The notes beneath the pieces were generated by a model, which worked only from the letters and a program-made list of their open reading frames with translations, was not told where the DNA came from and did no database searches. This document shows, piece by piece, positions 1 to 7,122 of a stretch of 39,388 nt of DNA. The position numbers and the translations under genes were made by a program. How positions within the stretch are numbered: position 1 is the stretch's first letter; every line of letters begins with the position of its first letter. Origin of the DNA: Zoogloea sp. (GTDB lineage: Bacteria; Pseudomonadota; Gammaproteobacteria; Burkholderiales; Rhodocyclaceae); assembly GCA_009026175.1 (NCBI GenBank), contig WBTZ01000035.1, positions 1 through 39,388 of the forward strand, written 5' to 3'.

Positions 1-201
1 TTCCACCATGTTGCGGCTGGACAGCTCGTTGCGGTCGGTGCCCAGGGTGCTGGCGGCGTAATCCCGGCACAGCCGCTCTTCGGCCACGAAGACCTCGAAG
101 GGCTTGCCGGGGGCCGGCATGACGGCGACCCGCGGGCCGGCCGGGAGGCTGGCGCAGCCCGCCAGGAGCGCCAGCGGAATCAGGCAGGTGACGGCTTTCA
201 T
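1..201 (-). CDS. Lipoprotein, N-terminal part (3' end outside window)
   Basis: The first 67 codons of a minus-strand gene run off the left edge. The start reads MKAVTCLIPLALLAGC: a short basic n-region, a hydrophobic stretch and a lipobox LAGC with Cys16, so an outer-membrane or periplasm-facing lipoprotein is expected. The mature part (PAGPRVAVMPAPGKPF, then a segment with EERLCRDYA) resembles the N-terminus of small proteobacterial lipoproteins that carry a glycine-zipper later in the chain; that part is not in the window, so the family call is inference. The ATG overlaps the stop of the upstream repeat-protein gene in an ATGA, so the two are probably translationally coupled and co-transcribed. 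Confidence 0.75.
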   Translation of the reverse strand, partial: MKAVTCLIPLALLAGCASLPAGPRVAVMPAPGKPFEVFVAEERLCRDYAASTLGTDRNELSSRNMVE

Positions 202-704
202 TGGGGGCCTCCGGGGGCGGGCGGTGTGGCCGGCGTGGCGCGCCAGCCGCCGGGGCATTCCTTCACGTAGGGGTAGTAGGCCTGGGCGCTGTCGCAGTAG
301 TACCAGTTGCCGCTGGCGGGAGCCTGCTGGGCCGTCACCGCAGGTGTGGCCGGGACGGCTCGCCAGCCTTCGGCGCAGCTTTGTACATAGGGGTAGTAGG
401 CCTGGGCGCTGTCGCAGTAATACCAGTTCTGGGCGGTGGGCTGCGGTTGAACGATGACCGGTTCGACCGGGGGGCTCTGGACGATCACCTGGGGGCGTGG
501 CGCCACGATCTGCGGGTAGAGCAGCAGACCGGTCCCGGCGACCCACCACCAGGGGCTGGGGCCGTAATACCCGTGGGAGCGATAGGATGGGCCCGGGTAG
601 TGGCCGTGTCCACGCGGGCCGTAGGCCTGCGCCGGGATGGCGGTCAGGCTTGCTGCGGCGAGCAGGGCCAGCATCAGGCGTTTGCGTAAGCGGGAGGTTG
701 TCAT
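198..704 (-). CDS. Secreted Tyr/Trp/Cys-rich repeat protein
   Basis: A 168-residue protein of unknown function. Residues 1-27 form a signal peptide (MTTSRLRKR, hydrophobic core, cleavage after AQA). Residues 28-60 are rich in Gly, His, Tyr and Pro and include a WWW stretch. Residues 61-92 are Pro/Val/Gln-rich. Two near-identical units then follow at residues 93-121 and 133-161, each NWYYCDSAQAYYPYV, then a Cys and GWR and PATP. Each unit has two cysteines, so a disulphide-bonded periplasmic or surface module is plausible. An ATG 33 bases further upstream is possible, but the chosen start gives a clean signal peptide. The stop overlaps the start of the following lipoprotein gene, so the two probably act together in the envelope. 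Similar NWYYC modules occur in betaproteobacterial hypothetical proteins; no biochemical role is known to me. Confidence 0.8.
   Translation of the reverse strand: MTTSRLRKRLMLALLAAASLTAIPAQAYGPRGHGHYPGPSYRSHGYYGPSPWWWVAGTGLLLYPQIVAPRPQVIVQSPPVEPVIVQPQPTAQNWYYCDSAQAYYPYVQSCAEGWRAVPATPAVTAQQAPASGNWYYCDSAQAYYPYVKECPGGWRATPATPPAPGGPQ
222..428 (-). repeat. Two tandem 120-bp-period coding repeats
   Basis: The two NWYYC modules are encoded at 342-428 and 222-308, with a 120-bp period. The DNA for the YYCDSAQAYYPY core (around 270-303 and 390-423) is almost identical between copies, including synonymous positions, while the flanks have diverged. This points to a recent duplication or gene conversion. 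Confidence 0.85.
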
Positions 705-811
705 GATCTTGGGGGCACCATACAGGCGATGGTTCATTGCAGCACTTGCCGGCCCGGCGGTGTGCCAATCCTGCCTTTACAGAGGTAAGCAGATGCGACG
801 GCCGGGGTTTT

Positions 812-839
812 TTGACACATTTGCTTACGTCTCTATTCC
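812..839 (+). promoter_or_regulatory. Candidate sigma-70 promoter for the gene at 924
   Basis: A perfect -35 TTGACA (812-817) is followed after 16 bases by a weak -10 TATTCC (834-839). It would give a leader of about 78 bases. A 7-bp inverted repeat, GTAAGCA (785-791) and TGCTTAC (822-828), brackets the -35. The region lies between divergent genes, so regulation may be shared. The -10 is poor, so this is tentative. Confidence 0.4.
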
Positions 840-923
840 GTCAGGCTTGTGTGCTATTCAATGGTCGGCAGGTGCCGGCTCGGGGACAATGGTACTTGTT
901 TCCTTGTCTGAAGCCGGAGTCCC

Positions 924-1352
924 ATGGATGTAAGCAAACTCGTCGTCTCTCTCGGTGTCCTGATCCTGGTGGCGGTGGGGGTGGTCTTTTACATCCAGCT
1001 CGACCAGCCCGAACTCGGGCCGTCGCGCAGTAATCCCGCGATTGCCGCGCACGTTGAAGCGGTGCATGGCCCGGCCTTGCGTGCGATGGGTGTCCGCAGC
1101 CTCGGAGTGGATCACCGGACGGACGATGTCGTGGTCGTGTTTGCCGGCGGCGGACGCCTTGGCCGCCGGGTCGCTGGCCGCCTCCCGGGGTTGGCCGGGG
1201 CGGATGGCTGCGGCGAGGTGGATGTCGGGCTGTCGATCGGAGAGTCGATCACGGCCTGGGGGGGCTCCCGCGATCCGTCGGTCCGATCCCGCCTGGATTG
1301 CATCATTGCCGAGGTCCTGAATCAGGCAGCCGAACTGCGTGAGGCCGATTAA
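924..1352 (+). CDS. Small membrane-anchored protein of unknown function
   Basis: A 142-residue protein with one N-terminal hydrophobic helix (about residues 6-23, LVVSLGVLILVAVGVVFYI) and a short charged start. It is probably anchored in the inner membrane with the rest in the periplasm. The remainder is soluble-looking and rich in Gly, Arg and Asp, with a VDHRTDDVVVVFAGGGR strand-like segment in the middle and two cysteines (in GADGCGEVDV and RLDCIIAEV). GGAG four bases before the ATG supports the start. It stands alone between a divergent pair and rnpB. I do not recognise a family. Confidence 0.6.
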   Translation: MDVSKLVVSLGVLILVAVGVVFYIQLDQPELGPSRSNPAIAAHVEAVHGPALRAMGVRSLGVDHRTDDVVVVFAGGGRLGRRVAGRLPGLAGADGCGEVDVGLSIGESITAWGGSRDPSVRSRLDCIIAEVLNQAAELREAD

Positions 1353-1378
1353 ACCGGGACGCGGCGGGGTTGCACCGC

Positions 1379-1384
1379 TATAAT
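1379..1384 (+). promoter_or_regulatory. -10 box of rnpB
   Basis: A perfect TATAAT lies 7 bases before the predicted 5' end of the RNase P RNA (GGG at 1391). No good -35 is seen 16-18 bases upstream. Confidence 0.7.
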
Positions 1385-1390
1385 CCGGGC

Positions 1391-1778
1391 GGGAAGTTCG
1401 CCAGGCAATCGCGGTGCCGTCAGGCATCGAGGAAAGTCCGGGCCCCGCAGAGCAGGATGCCGGCTAACGGCCGGGCGCCATAGCCTTCGGGTGAAAGCGA
1501 CGGAAAGTGCAACAGAGAGCAGACCGCCGATGGCTCTTCGGAGCACAGGCAAGGGTGAAACGGTGGGGTAAGAGCCCACCGCGGACGTGGTGACACGGAC
1601 GGCACGGTAAACCCCATCCGGGGCAAGGCCAAATAGGGGGACGCTGACGCTGCTCGCGGAGTCCCCGGGTAGGCTGCTAGAGCGGCGCGGCAACGCGTCG
1701 ACCAGAGGAATGATTGCCCGGTGGGTCGTTCTCACGATCGACCCGCTCGACAGAACCCGGCTTATCGGCGGACTTCCC
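1391..1778 (+). ncRNA. rnpB: RNase P RNA, bacterial type A
   Basis: This is the catalytic RNA that removes 5' leaders from tRNA precursors, together with the RnpA protein. The 5' end (GGGAAGTTCGCC, 1391-1402) pairs with the 3' end (GGCGGACTTCCC, 1767-1778) as helix P1, which fixes the boundaries at about 388 nt. Hallmark conserved blocks are present: GAGGAAAGTCCGGGC at 1429-1443, a GGTAAACCCC block near 1607, and the 3' block CAGAACCCGGCTTATCGG at about 1751-1767. A TATAAT box precedes it. Location upstream of mraZ is common in Betaproteobacteria. A clear hairpin-plus-T terminator is not seen; a T6 run lies at 1801-1806. Confidence 0.97.
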
Positions 1779-2031
1779 TTTCCCGCCCCTCATCCCCCAC
1801 TTTTTTCCACCACGGGCCGTTTTTGGGGCCCGATGTTGCGTTGCGACACCCGTTTCCCCTGCTCCCTCCCGTTGGTAGCCCGCGGGCGCCTTGCCGTGGC
1901 CCGGGCGGCTGGGATTCATGCAGCACTTTTGCAATGTTTGTATGGCCATTGATTTATAAGCGGATTTCCCCCGCTGGCCGTGTTGCCTTCCTAAGTGCTT
2001 GTGTCCAAAAGAAATTTACGTCCGGGTCAGC
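1779..2031. other. Intergenic region between rnpB and the mraZ promoter
   Basis: No gene is supported here. It holds a T6 run (1801-1806), a CGGGCC/GGCCCG inverted repeat (1813-1832) without a following T tract, and a small AGCGG/CCGCT hairpin (1959-1975). The stretch 1927-1965 is relatively AT-rich (TTGCAA, then TTTATA 18 bases later) and could hold an extra promoter for the dcw cluster, but this is weak. Confidence 0.5.
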
Positions 2032-2060
2032 TTGACCACCTATTTCTTTTGCTCTAAAGT
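2032..2060 (+). promoter_or_regulatory. dcw cluster promoter (Pmra)
   Basis: The -35 TTGACC (2032-2037) and -10 TAAAGT (2055-2060) are separated by 17 bases and lie 70 bases before mraZ. The -10 overlaps the first MraZ box, which places the promoter under direct MraZ control. It is the only good promoter before the gene-dense mraZ-ftsA run. Confidence 0.7.
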
Positions 2061-2091
2061 GGGGCGAAGTGGACCAAAGTGGGAAAAAGTG
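2057..2091 (+). promoter_or_regulatory. MraZ operator: four 10-bp-phased AAGTG boxes
   Basis: AAGTG occurs at 2057-2061, 2067-2071, 2077-2081 and 2087-2091, exactly one helical turn apart; the first three read AAGTGG. MraZ of other bacteria binds direct repeats of this kind (TGGGN or AAAGTGG-type) in front of its own gene. A fifth AAGTGG copy lies at 2118-2123, just before the mraZ start. Confidence 0.8.
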
Positions 2092-2130
2092 AATTTTTCT
2101 GACTGGTCCGGGTGAAGAAGTGGGGGAATC

Positions 2131-2577
2131 ATGTTTCAAGGCGCAGCAGCGCTCACTCTCGATGCGAAGGGTCGCCTGGCGATACCGGCGCGGCATCGGG
2201 ACGCGCTCGTCAAGCTCGCCGAGAATCAGCTTGTCCTCACTGCGCATCCTCACCGCTGCCTGCTGATTTACCCCGCCCCCGCCTGGGAGCCCATCCGCAA
2301 CAAGGTTCTCGCCGGCTCCAGCCTCGACCAGCATTCCGCGCTGCTCAAGCGGTTGCTCGTCGGTTTTGCCCGTGATGAAGAGCTCGATTCGGCAGGGCGC
2401 GTACTGATCGCTCCCGAGCTGCGCAACTTCGCCCAGCTCGAGAAGCAGGTTCATCTGGTCGGGCAGGGGGATCATTTCGAGTTGTGGTCGGATGCGGGCT
2501 GGCAGCGGCAGCAGGAGCAGATCTTTGCCCTGGGTGCCGACCTGATGCCCGCTGGCTGGGAAAATCTGCCGCTGTGA
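2131..2577 (+). CDS. mraZ: Transcriptional regulator MraZ
   Basis: A 148-residue DNA-binding protein of the SpoVT/AbrB fold and first gene of the dcw cluster. Two tandem half-domains are visible: [15 protein letters not shown] (about residues 10-24) and [14 protein letters not shown] (about 86-99), the duplicated swapped-hairpin pattern of the family. Length is typical (E. coli 152). In E. coli MraZ represses its own operon by binding direct repeats in the promoter, and such boxes are present here just upstream. The stop overlaps the rsmH GTG start (GTGA). Confidence 0.97.
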   Translation: MFQGAAALTLDAKGRLAIPARHRDALVKLAENQLVLTAHPHRCLLIYPAPAWEPIRNKVLAGSSLDQHSALLKRLLVGFARDEELDSAGRVLIAPELRNFAQLEKQVHLVGQGDHFELWSDAGWQRQQEQIFALGADLMPAGWENLPL

Positions 2578-3503
2578 CTTCTCCCGCGCACATCACGGTG
2601 CTGCTGGAAGAGGCAGTGGAGGCCCTGTCCATCAAGGCGGACGGTGTCTATGTGGACGGCACCTTCGGTCGTGGCGGTCACAGCCGCGCGATCCTGGGCC
2701 GGCTGGGGCCTGCAGGGCGCCTGATCGCCTTCGACCGGGACCCGGTGGCGGTGGCGGCAGGGCAGGCCGTGCAGGATGCGCGCTTCGAACTGGTGCATGC
2801 GCCGTTTTCGGACTTCGCCGGAGCGCTGGCAGAGCGCGGTATCGACAAGGTCGATGGCGTCCTCCTGGATCTGGGAGTGTCTTCTCCTCAGCTGGATGAG
2901 GCGGAGCGGGGCATGAGCTTCAGGTTCGATGCGCCGCTCGACATGCGAATGGATACGACCCGCGGGGTGACCGCGGCGGAGTGGCTGGCGGAAGCGTCGG
3001 TCGCAGATATAACCCGGGTGCTGAGGGAATACGGTGAAGAACGGTTTGCTTATGAGATTGCAAAGGCGCTTGTTGCTGCTCGGGCAGGGGGGCATGTTGC
3101 GACCACTGGACAGCTTGCCGCGCTCGTGGAAAAAGCGGTCCGCACACGCGAGCCGGGTCAGCACCCTGCGACGCGCACCTTCCAGGCTCTACGGATTTGC
3201 GTCAATCAAGAGCTTGAGGAGCTGTCGCTAGTCCTGCCCCAGGTGGTGGCAGCGCTGGCAACACGGGGCCGCCTCGTCGTGATCAGCTTTCATTCCCTCG
3301 AAGACCGCATCGTCAAACGCTTCATGCGTGACGAGTCGCGGCCGCCCCAGCTTCCCGCGCGCCTGCCGGTGCGGGCGGCCGATCTCCCGCGCCCGAAGCT
3401 GGCCCTGGTGGGCAAGCCGGTTTATCCCTCGGATGCCGAGGTGGCGGCCAATCCGCGTTCACGCAGTGCGGTGATGCGGATCGCTGAGCGTACGGATTCC
3501 TGA
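2574..3503 (+). CDS. rsmH: 16S rRNA (cytosine1402-N4)-methyltransferase RsmH
   Basis: Methylates N4 of C1402 in 16S rRNA using SAM. The 309-residue product starts [18 protein letters not shown], the usual RsmH start. The SAM motif is [10 protein letters not shown] (about residues 25-34), with AFDRDP following. The downstream [14 protein letters not shown] block (about residues 240-253) is diagnostic, and the C-terminus [10 protein letters not shown] is conserved. The GTG start is chosen because it overlaps the mraZ stop and gives the family length (E. coli 313); a longer reading frame upstream lies inside mraZ in another frame and is not conserved. Confidence 0.97.
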   Translation: MTSPAHITVLLEEAVEALSIKADGVYVDGTFGRGGHSRAILGRLGPAGRLIAFDRDPVAVAAGQAVQDARFELVHAPFSDFAGALAERGIDKVDGVLLDLGVSSPQLDEAERGMSFRFDAPLDMRMDTTRGVTAAEWLAEASVADITRVLREYGEERFAYEIAKALVAARAGGHVATTGQLAALVEKAVRTREPGQHPATRTFQALRICVNQELEELSLVLPQVVAALATRGRLVVISFHSLEDRIVKRFMRDESRPPQLPARLPVRAADLPRPKLALVGKPVYPSDAEVAANPRSRSAVMRIAERTDS

Positions 3504-3505
3504 TC

Positions 3506-3583
3506 ATGACGCGACCCCAGGCTCATCACGTTTGCGGCCCCAGAGGGGCGTGTCAGTCCTTCCGGGCTGCCGGGCAGGACTGA
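3506..3583 (+). CDS. Possible 25-codon leader ORF before ftsL
   Basis: ATG at 3506, two bases after the rsmH stop, opens 25 codons (MTRPQAHHVCGPRGACQSFR, then AAGQD) that end with TGA at 3581-3583, one base before the ftsL ATG. Translation would run through the hairpin that covers the ftsL ribosome binding site. The only candidate Shine-Dalgarno is a weak GGA at 3495. There is no homology I recognise. It could be a translation-coupling device or chance. Confidence 0.3.
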   Translation: MTRPQAHHVCGPRGACQSFRAAGQD

Positions 3584-3584
3584 C
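3552..3584 (+). promoter_or_regulatory. Hairpin enclosing the ftsL ribosome binding site
   Basis: A perfect 9-bp stem, GTCAGTCCT (3552-3560) with AGGACTGAC (3576-3584), has an inner CCGG/CCGG helix (3562-3565 with 3570-3573). The right arm contains AGGA, the only Shine-Dalgarno for ftsL, and ends at the base before the ATG. Folding would hide the site. Confidence 0.6.
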
Positions 3585-3851
3585 ATGGCGCGGATCACGG
3601 GATTCCTGGTGATGCTGGTGGTGGCGAGCAGCCTCGGCGTGGTGGCGTCCCAGCACCAGGCGCGCAAGTTGTATGCGGCGGTGGAGCGGGAGCAGCAGCG
3701 CTCCCATCAGCTGGAAGTCGAATGGGGGCAGCTCCAGCTCGAGCAGAGCACCTGGGCCGCCCATGCCCGCATCGAGAAGCTTGCCCGTGAAAAGCTCGCG
3801 ATGCGTCCCCCTCAGTCCGGGCAGATCATCGCCATCGAGGAGCGGCCATGA
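3585..3851 (+). CDS. ftsL: Cell division protein FtsL
   Basis: An 88-residue bitopic protein of the divisome that forms a complex with FtsQ and FtsB and helps activate FtsWI. It has a short N-terminus, one membrane helix (about residues 5-22, GFLVMLVVASSLGVVAS) and a periplasmic coiled coil (HQARKLYAAVEREQQRSHQL onwards, to about 70), ending in IEKLAREKLAMRPP, the usual FtsL tail. Short length is typical of Betaproteobacteria. No in-frame ATG, GTG or TTG lies between the upstream stop (3507) and 3585, so the start is firm. The stop overlaps the ftsI ATG (ATGA). Confidence 0.93.
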   Translation: MARITGFLVMLVVASSLGVVASQHQARKLYAAVEREQQRSHQLEVEWGQLQLEQSTWAAHARIEKLAREKLAMRPPQSGQIIAIEERP

Positions 3852-5605
3852 CCAAGGCCAAGAAGGGCGTCACCTTCAACCACAATCCCCTGCTGCGCTC
3901 GGAGCTTCCGGCCTGGCGGCCGCGCTTCGTGCTGCTGTGCCTGCTGGGCGGCTCCATGGCCCTCGTCGGCCGCGCCGCTTATCTGCAGGGTGTCAACGAT
4001 CAGTTCCTGCAGGCCAAGGGCGAGTCCCGTTACGCGCGGGTGCTTGCCGTGCCTGCCACCCGTGGCAAGATCACCGACCGTCAGGGCGATGTACTGGCCG
4101 TGTCTTCGCCGGTGAAGTCCATCTGGGCGATCCCCGAGGACGCCCGGCTGACGCCCGCCCAGACCCGCCAGCTCGCGGCGCTGCTCGAGATGGAAGTGGG
4201 CGAGCTCAACCAGAAGCTGGCGACCGACAAGGACTTCGTTTACATCAAGCGCCAGGTTTCTCCGGAGCTGGCCGATCGCGTCGCTGCGCTCAAGCTGCCG
4301 GGTGTGCACGACCAGCGGGAATTCCGTCGCTTCTATCCGGGCGGTGATGTCATGGCGCACGTGCTTGGTTTCACTGGCGTGGACGACAAGGGGCAGGAGG
4401 GCATCGAGCTGGCTTTCGAGTCCCAGCTTGCCGGCAAGCCCGGCTCGCGCCGGGTGGTGAAGGACCGCCGCGGCAACGTGGTCGAGGATGTGCAGTCGAT
4501 CCGCCCACCCCAGGATGGCCGTGAAGTGGCCCTCTCGGTGGACAACAAGATCCAGTACCTCGCCCATGCGGCCCTCAAGCAGGCCATGACCGACCACAAG
4601 GCCAAGGCCGGCGGTGTGGTGGTGCTGGACGCCAAGACGGGCGAGATCCTGGCCCTGGCCAATGCGCCGACCTACAACCCCAACAACCGGGTCAAGCTGA
4701 CGGGTGACCAGCTGCGCAACCGGGCTCTGACCGACACCTTCGAACCCGGGTCCACCATGAAGCCGTTCACGGCCGCCATGGCCCTCGAGAACGGCAAGGT
4801 CACGGCCAATACGATCATCAATTGTGCTCCGGGGCGGATGACCATCGGTTCGGCCACGATCTCCGATGCCCACCCCCACGGCGCCCTGACGGTCGCCCAG
4901 GTGATCCAGAAGTCGTCGAACATCGGTGCGGCCAAGATGGCCCTCAGCTTCCCGCCCGAAACCATGTGGAAGATGCTCGACGATGCCGGTTTCGGTGCTC
5001 CGCTGAAGCTGGGCTTCCCGGGCGAGGTGAGCGGCCGCCTGCGCCCTGCCAAGACCTGGAGGCCGATCGAGCAGGCCACCATGTCCTACGGGCATGGCAT
5101 GTCCGTGAGCCTGATGCAGATCGCCAATGCCTACCAGGTGTTCGCCCGCGATGGCGACATGGTGCCGCTGTCCCTGTCCCGCCTCGATGCGCCGCCCGTC
5201 CATGGGTCGCGTGTCTTCTCGCCGCAGACGGCGCGGGAGGTGCGGCAGATGCTGGAGCTCGTCGTGCAGCAGGGGGGGACGGCGCCCCAGGCTGCGGTGC
5301 CGGGCTACCGGGTCGGCGGCAAGACCGGCACGGCCATGAAGCTGGTCGGGGGGCACTATGCGCACAAGTACGTGGCGTCCTTTGTCGGCATCGCGCCGAT
5401 CTCCGATCCGCGCCTGGTGGTGGCCGTGATGATTGATGAGCCAAGCAACGGCAAGCACTACGGTGGCGACGTGGCGGCCCCGATCTTTGCCCAGGTCACC
5501 GGTGGTGCCCTGCGGACCCTGGGCGTGGCGCCGGATGCGCCGCTGAAGCCCCTGCAGGTGGCGCGCCAGGGCGTGAACGCAGCGCCCGTACGGGAGTCCA
5601 TGTGA
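3848..5605 (+). CDS. ftsI: Septal peptidoglycan transpeptidase FtsI (PBP3)
   Basis: The class B penicillin-binding protein that cross-links septal peptidoglycan as partner of FtsW. The 585 residues show a cytoplasmic N-terminus, one membrane helix (about 26-42, RFVLLCLLGGSMALVGR), the pedestal domain with RGKITDRQGDVLA (about 72-84), and the transpeptidase domain with all three active-site motifs: STMK at 302-305 (Ser302 acyl acceptor), SSN at 356-358 and KTGT at 492-495. Length matches E. coli (588). It overlaps ftsL by 4 bases, and murE follows with no gap. Confidence 0.98.
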   Translation: MTKAKKGVTFNHNPLLRSELPAWRPRFVLLCLLGGSMALVGRAAYLQGVNDQFLQAKGESRYARVLAVPATRGKITDRQGDVLAVSSPVKSIWAIPEDARLTPAQTRQLAALLEMEVGELNQKLATDKDFVYIKRQVSPELADRVAALKLPGVHDQREFRRFYPGGDVMAHVLGFTGVDDKGQEGIELAFESQLAGKPGSRRVVKDRRGNVVEDVQSIRPPQDGREVALSVDNKIQYLAHAALKQAMTDHKAKAGGVVVLDAKTGEILALANAPTYNPNNRVKLTGDQLRNRALTDTFEPGSTMKPFTAAMALENGKVTANTIINCAPGRMTIGSATISDAHPHGALTVAQVIQKSSNIGAAKMALSFPPETMWKMLDDAGFGAPLKLGFPGEVSGRLRPAKTWRPIEQATMSYGHGMSVSLMQIANAYQVFARDGDMVPLSLSRLDAPPVHGSRVFSPQTAREVRQMLELVVQQGGTAPQAAVPGYRVGGKTGTAMKLVGGHYAHKYVASFVGIAPISDPRLVVAVMIDEPSNGKHYGGDVAAPIFAQVTGGALRTLGVAPDAPLKPLQVARQGVNAAPVRESM

Positions 5606-7122
5606 TGGCTGAAGTGCCCCAGCAGAAGCTGCGTCGCCTGATCGAGGCCCTGGCTGCGGAAGGCGTCGAGCCCCGCCGCCTGTGTGCGGACTCGCGCCAG
5701 GTGCTGGCGGGTGATGTGTTCCTGGCCTTCCCCGGCCTGCGTGCCGATGGCCGCCGCTTCATCGCCGATGCAGTGCACGCCGGGGCCGCTGCCGTACTGT
5801 GGGAGCGTGACGGACATGTCTGGGACGCCTCGTTGCCGGTGCCCAACCTGCCGGTCGAGGGCCTGGCGGCCCTGTCGGGCTACCTGGCGCACGAGGTTTA
5901 TGGGCGCCCTTCGGAGGTTCTCTGGACCGTCGGAGTCACCGGAACCAACGGCAAGACCTCGGTCACCCAGTGGCTGGCGCGGGCCTTCGCGACCCTCGGG
6001 CGTAAATGCGGGGTGATCGGCACGCTCGGCATCGGTTTTCCTGGCGCCCTGTCGGCCAGCCTCAACACCACGCCCGACAGCCTGACCGTGCATCGCACGC
6101 TCGCCGACTTTCGCGAAGCGGGCGCCGAGGCCGTGGCCATGGAGGTGTCCTCCATCGGGCTCGACCAGGGACGTCTCAACGGCCTGCACTTCGATGTTGC
6201 CGTACACACCAACCTGACCCGCGACCACCTGGATTACCACGGCAGCATGGAGAACTATGGCGCCGCCAAGGCCCGCCTCTTCAACATGCCTGGCCTGCGT
6301 TCGGTCGTCCTCAACCTCGATGACCGCTTCGGCATGGAACAGGCCCGGCGCTTGGCCGGACGGGGCATGGAGGTGATCGGCTACACCCTGATCCCGAGCA
6401 ATGCGGACGCGGCGCCGGTCAACCGGGTGCTGGTGGCCGACCGCCTGACCACGACCGCCGCGGGTATCCGCTTCACCGCCCGCTGCGGCAACGATTCGGC
6501 TGACCTGGCGCCGCATCTGGTGGGCCAGTTCAACGTCTCCAACCTGCTGGCGGTGATCGGCACCCTGATGGCTTCGGGCTTTTCCCTGGAGGATGCGGCT
6601 GACGTGGCGGGTGATCTGACCCCGCCCCAGGGGCGGATGCAGACCATCGGGGGGATCGGCGAGCCGCTGGTGGTGGTCGATTACGCACATTCTCCCGATG
6701 CCCTGGAGCAGGTGCTTACCGCGATCCGGGCCACGGTGAAGGCCCGCAATGGCCGCCTGGTGTGTGTCTTCGGTTGCGGCGGCGATCGGGACCCCGGCAA
6801 GCGCCCGCTGATGGGCGAGGTGGTCCGGCGCCTGGCCGACAAGGTGGTGCTGACCAGTGACAATCCGCGGGGGGAAGATCCCCTCGCCATCATCCGTGAT
6901 ATCGCCGGTGCGGCAGGGCCCGCGGCGGAAAGCATCCCCGACCGTGCCGAGGCGATCCGCCGTGCGGTGCTTGCGGCTGCCGCTGATGACGTGGTCGTGG
7001 TTGCGGGCAAGGGCCACGAGCCTTATCAGGAAATCAACGGGGTGCGTCACCCCTTCTCGGACGTGGAGCAGACCCGCGCCGCCCTCGAAGCCTGGAATGA
7101 AGCCCAGGGAGACCTGTCATGA
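5605..7122 (+). CDS. murE: UDP-MurNAc-L-Ala-D-Glu:meso-DAP ligase MurE
   Basis: Adds meso-diaminopimelate to the UDP-MurNAc dipeptide in the cytoplasm using ATP. The 505 residues include the Mur-ligase P-loop GTNGKTS (113-119) and the DNPR motif at 419-422 that marks DAP-adding rather than Lys-adding enzymes. The C-terminal GKGHEPYQEI block is conserved. ATG at 5605 overlaps the ftsI stop (TGATG); a GTG three bases earlier is equally possible. GGGAG at 5592-5596 serves as ribosome binding site. The stop overlaps the murF start. Confidence 0.97.
   Translation: MAEVPQQKLRRLIEALAAEGVEPRRLCADSRQVLAGDVFLAFPGLRADGRRFIADAVHAGAAAVLWERDGHVWDASLPVPNLPVEGLAALSGYLAHEVYGRPSEVLWTVGVTGTNGKTSVTQWLARAFATLGRKCGVIGTLGIGFPGALSASLNTTPDSLTVHRTLADFREAGAEAVAMEVSSIGLDQGRLNGLHFDVAVHTNLTRDHLDYHGSMENYGAAKARLFNMPGLRSVVLNLDDRFGMEQARRLAGRGMEVIGYTLIPSNADAAPVNRVLVADRLTTTAAGIRFTARCGNDSADLAPHLVGQFNVSNLLAVIGTLMASGFSLEDAADVAGDLTPPQGRMQTIGGIGEPLVVVDYAHSPDALEQVLTAIRATVKARNGRLVCVFGCGGDRDPGKRPLMGEVVRRLADKVVLTSDNPRGEDPLAIIRDIAGAAGPAAESIPDRAEAIRRAVLAAAADDVVVVAGKGHEPYQEINGVRHPFSDVEQTRAALEAWNEAQGDLS

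Noticed and set aside
1813..1832. CGGGCC/GGCCCG hairpin as rnpB terminator
   Set aside because: No T tract follows; the T-rich part is in the loop. The T6 run upstream lacks its own stem.
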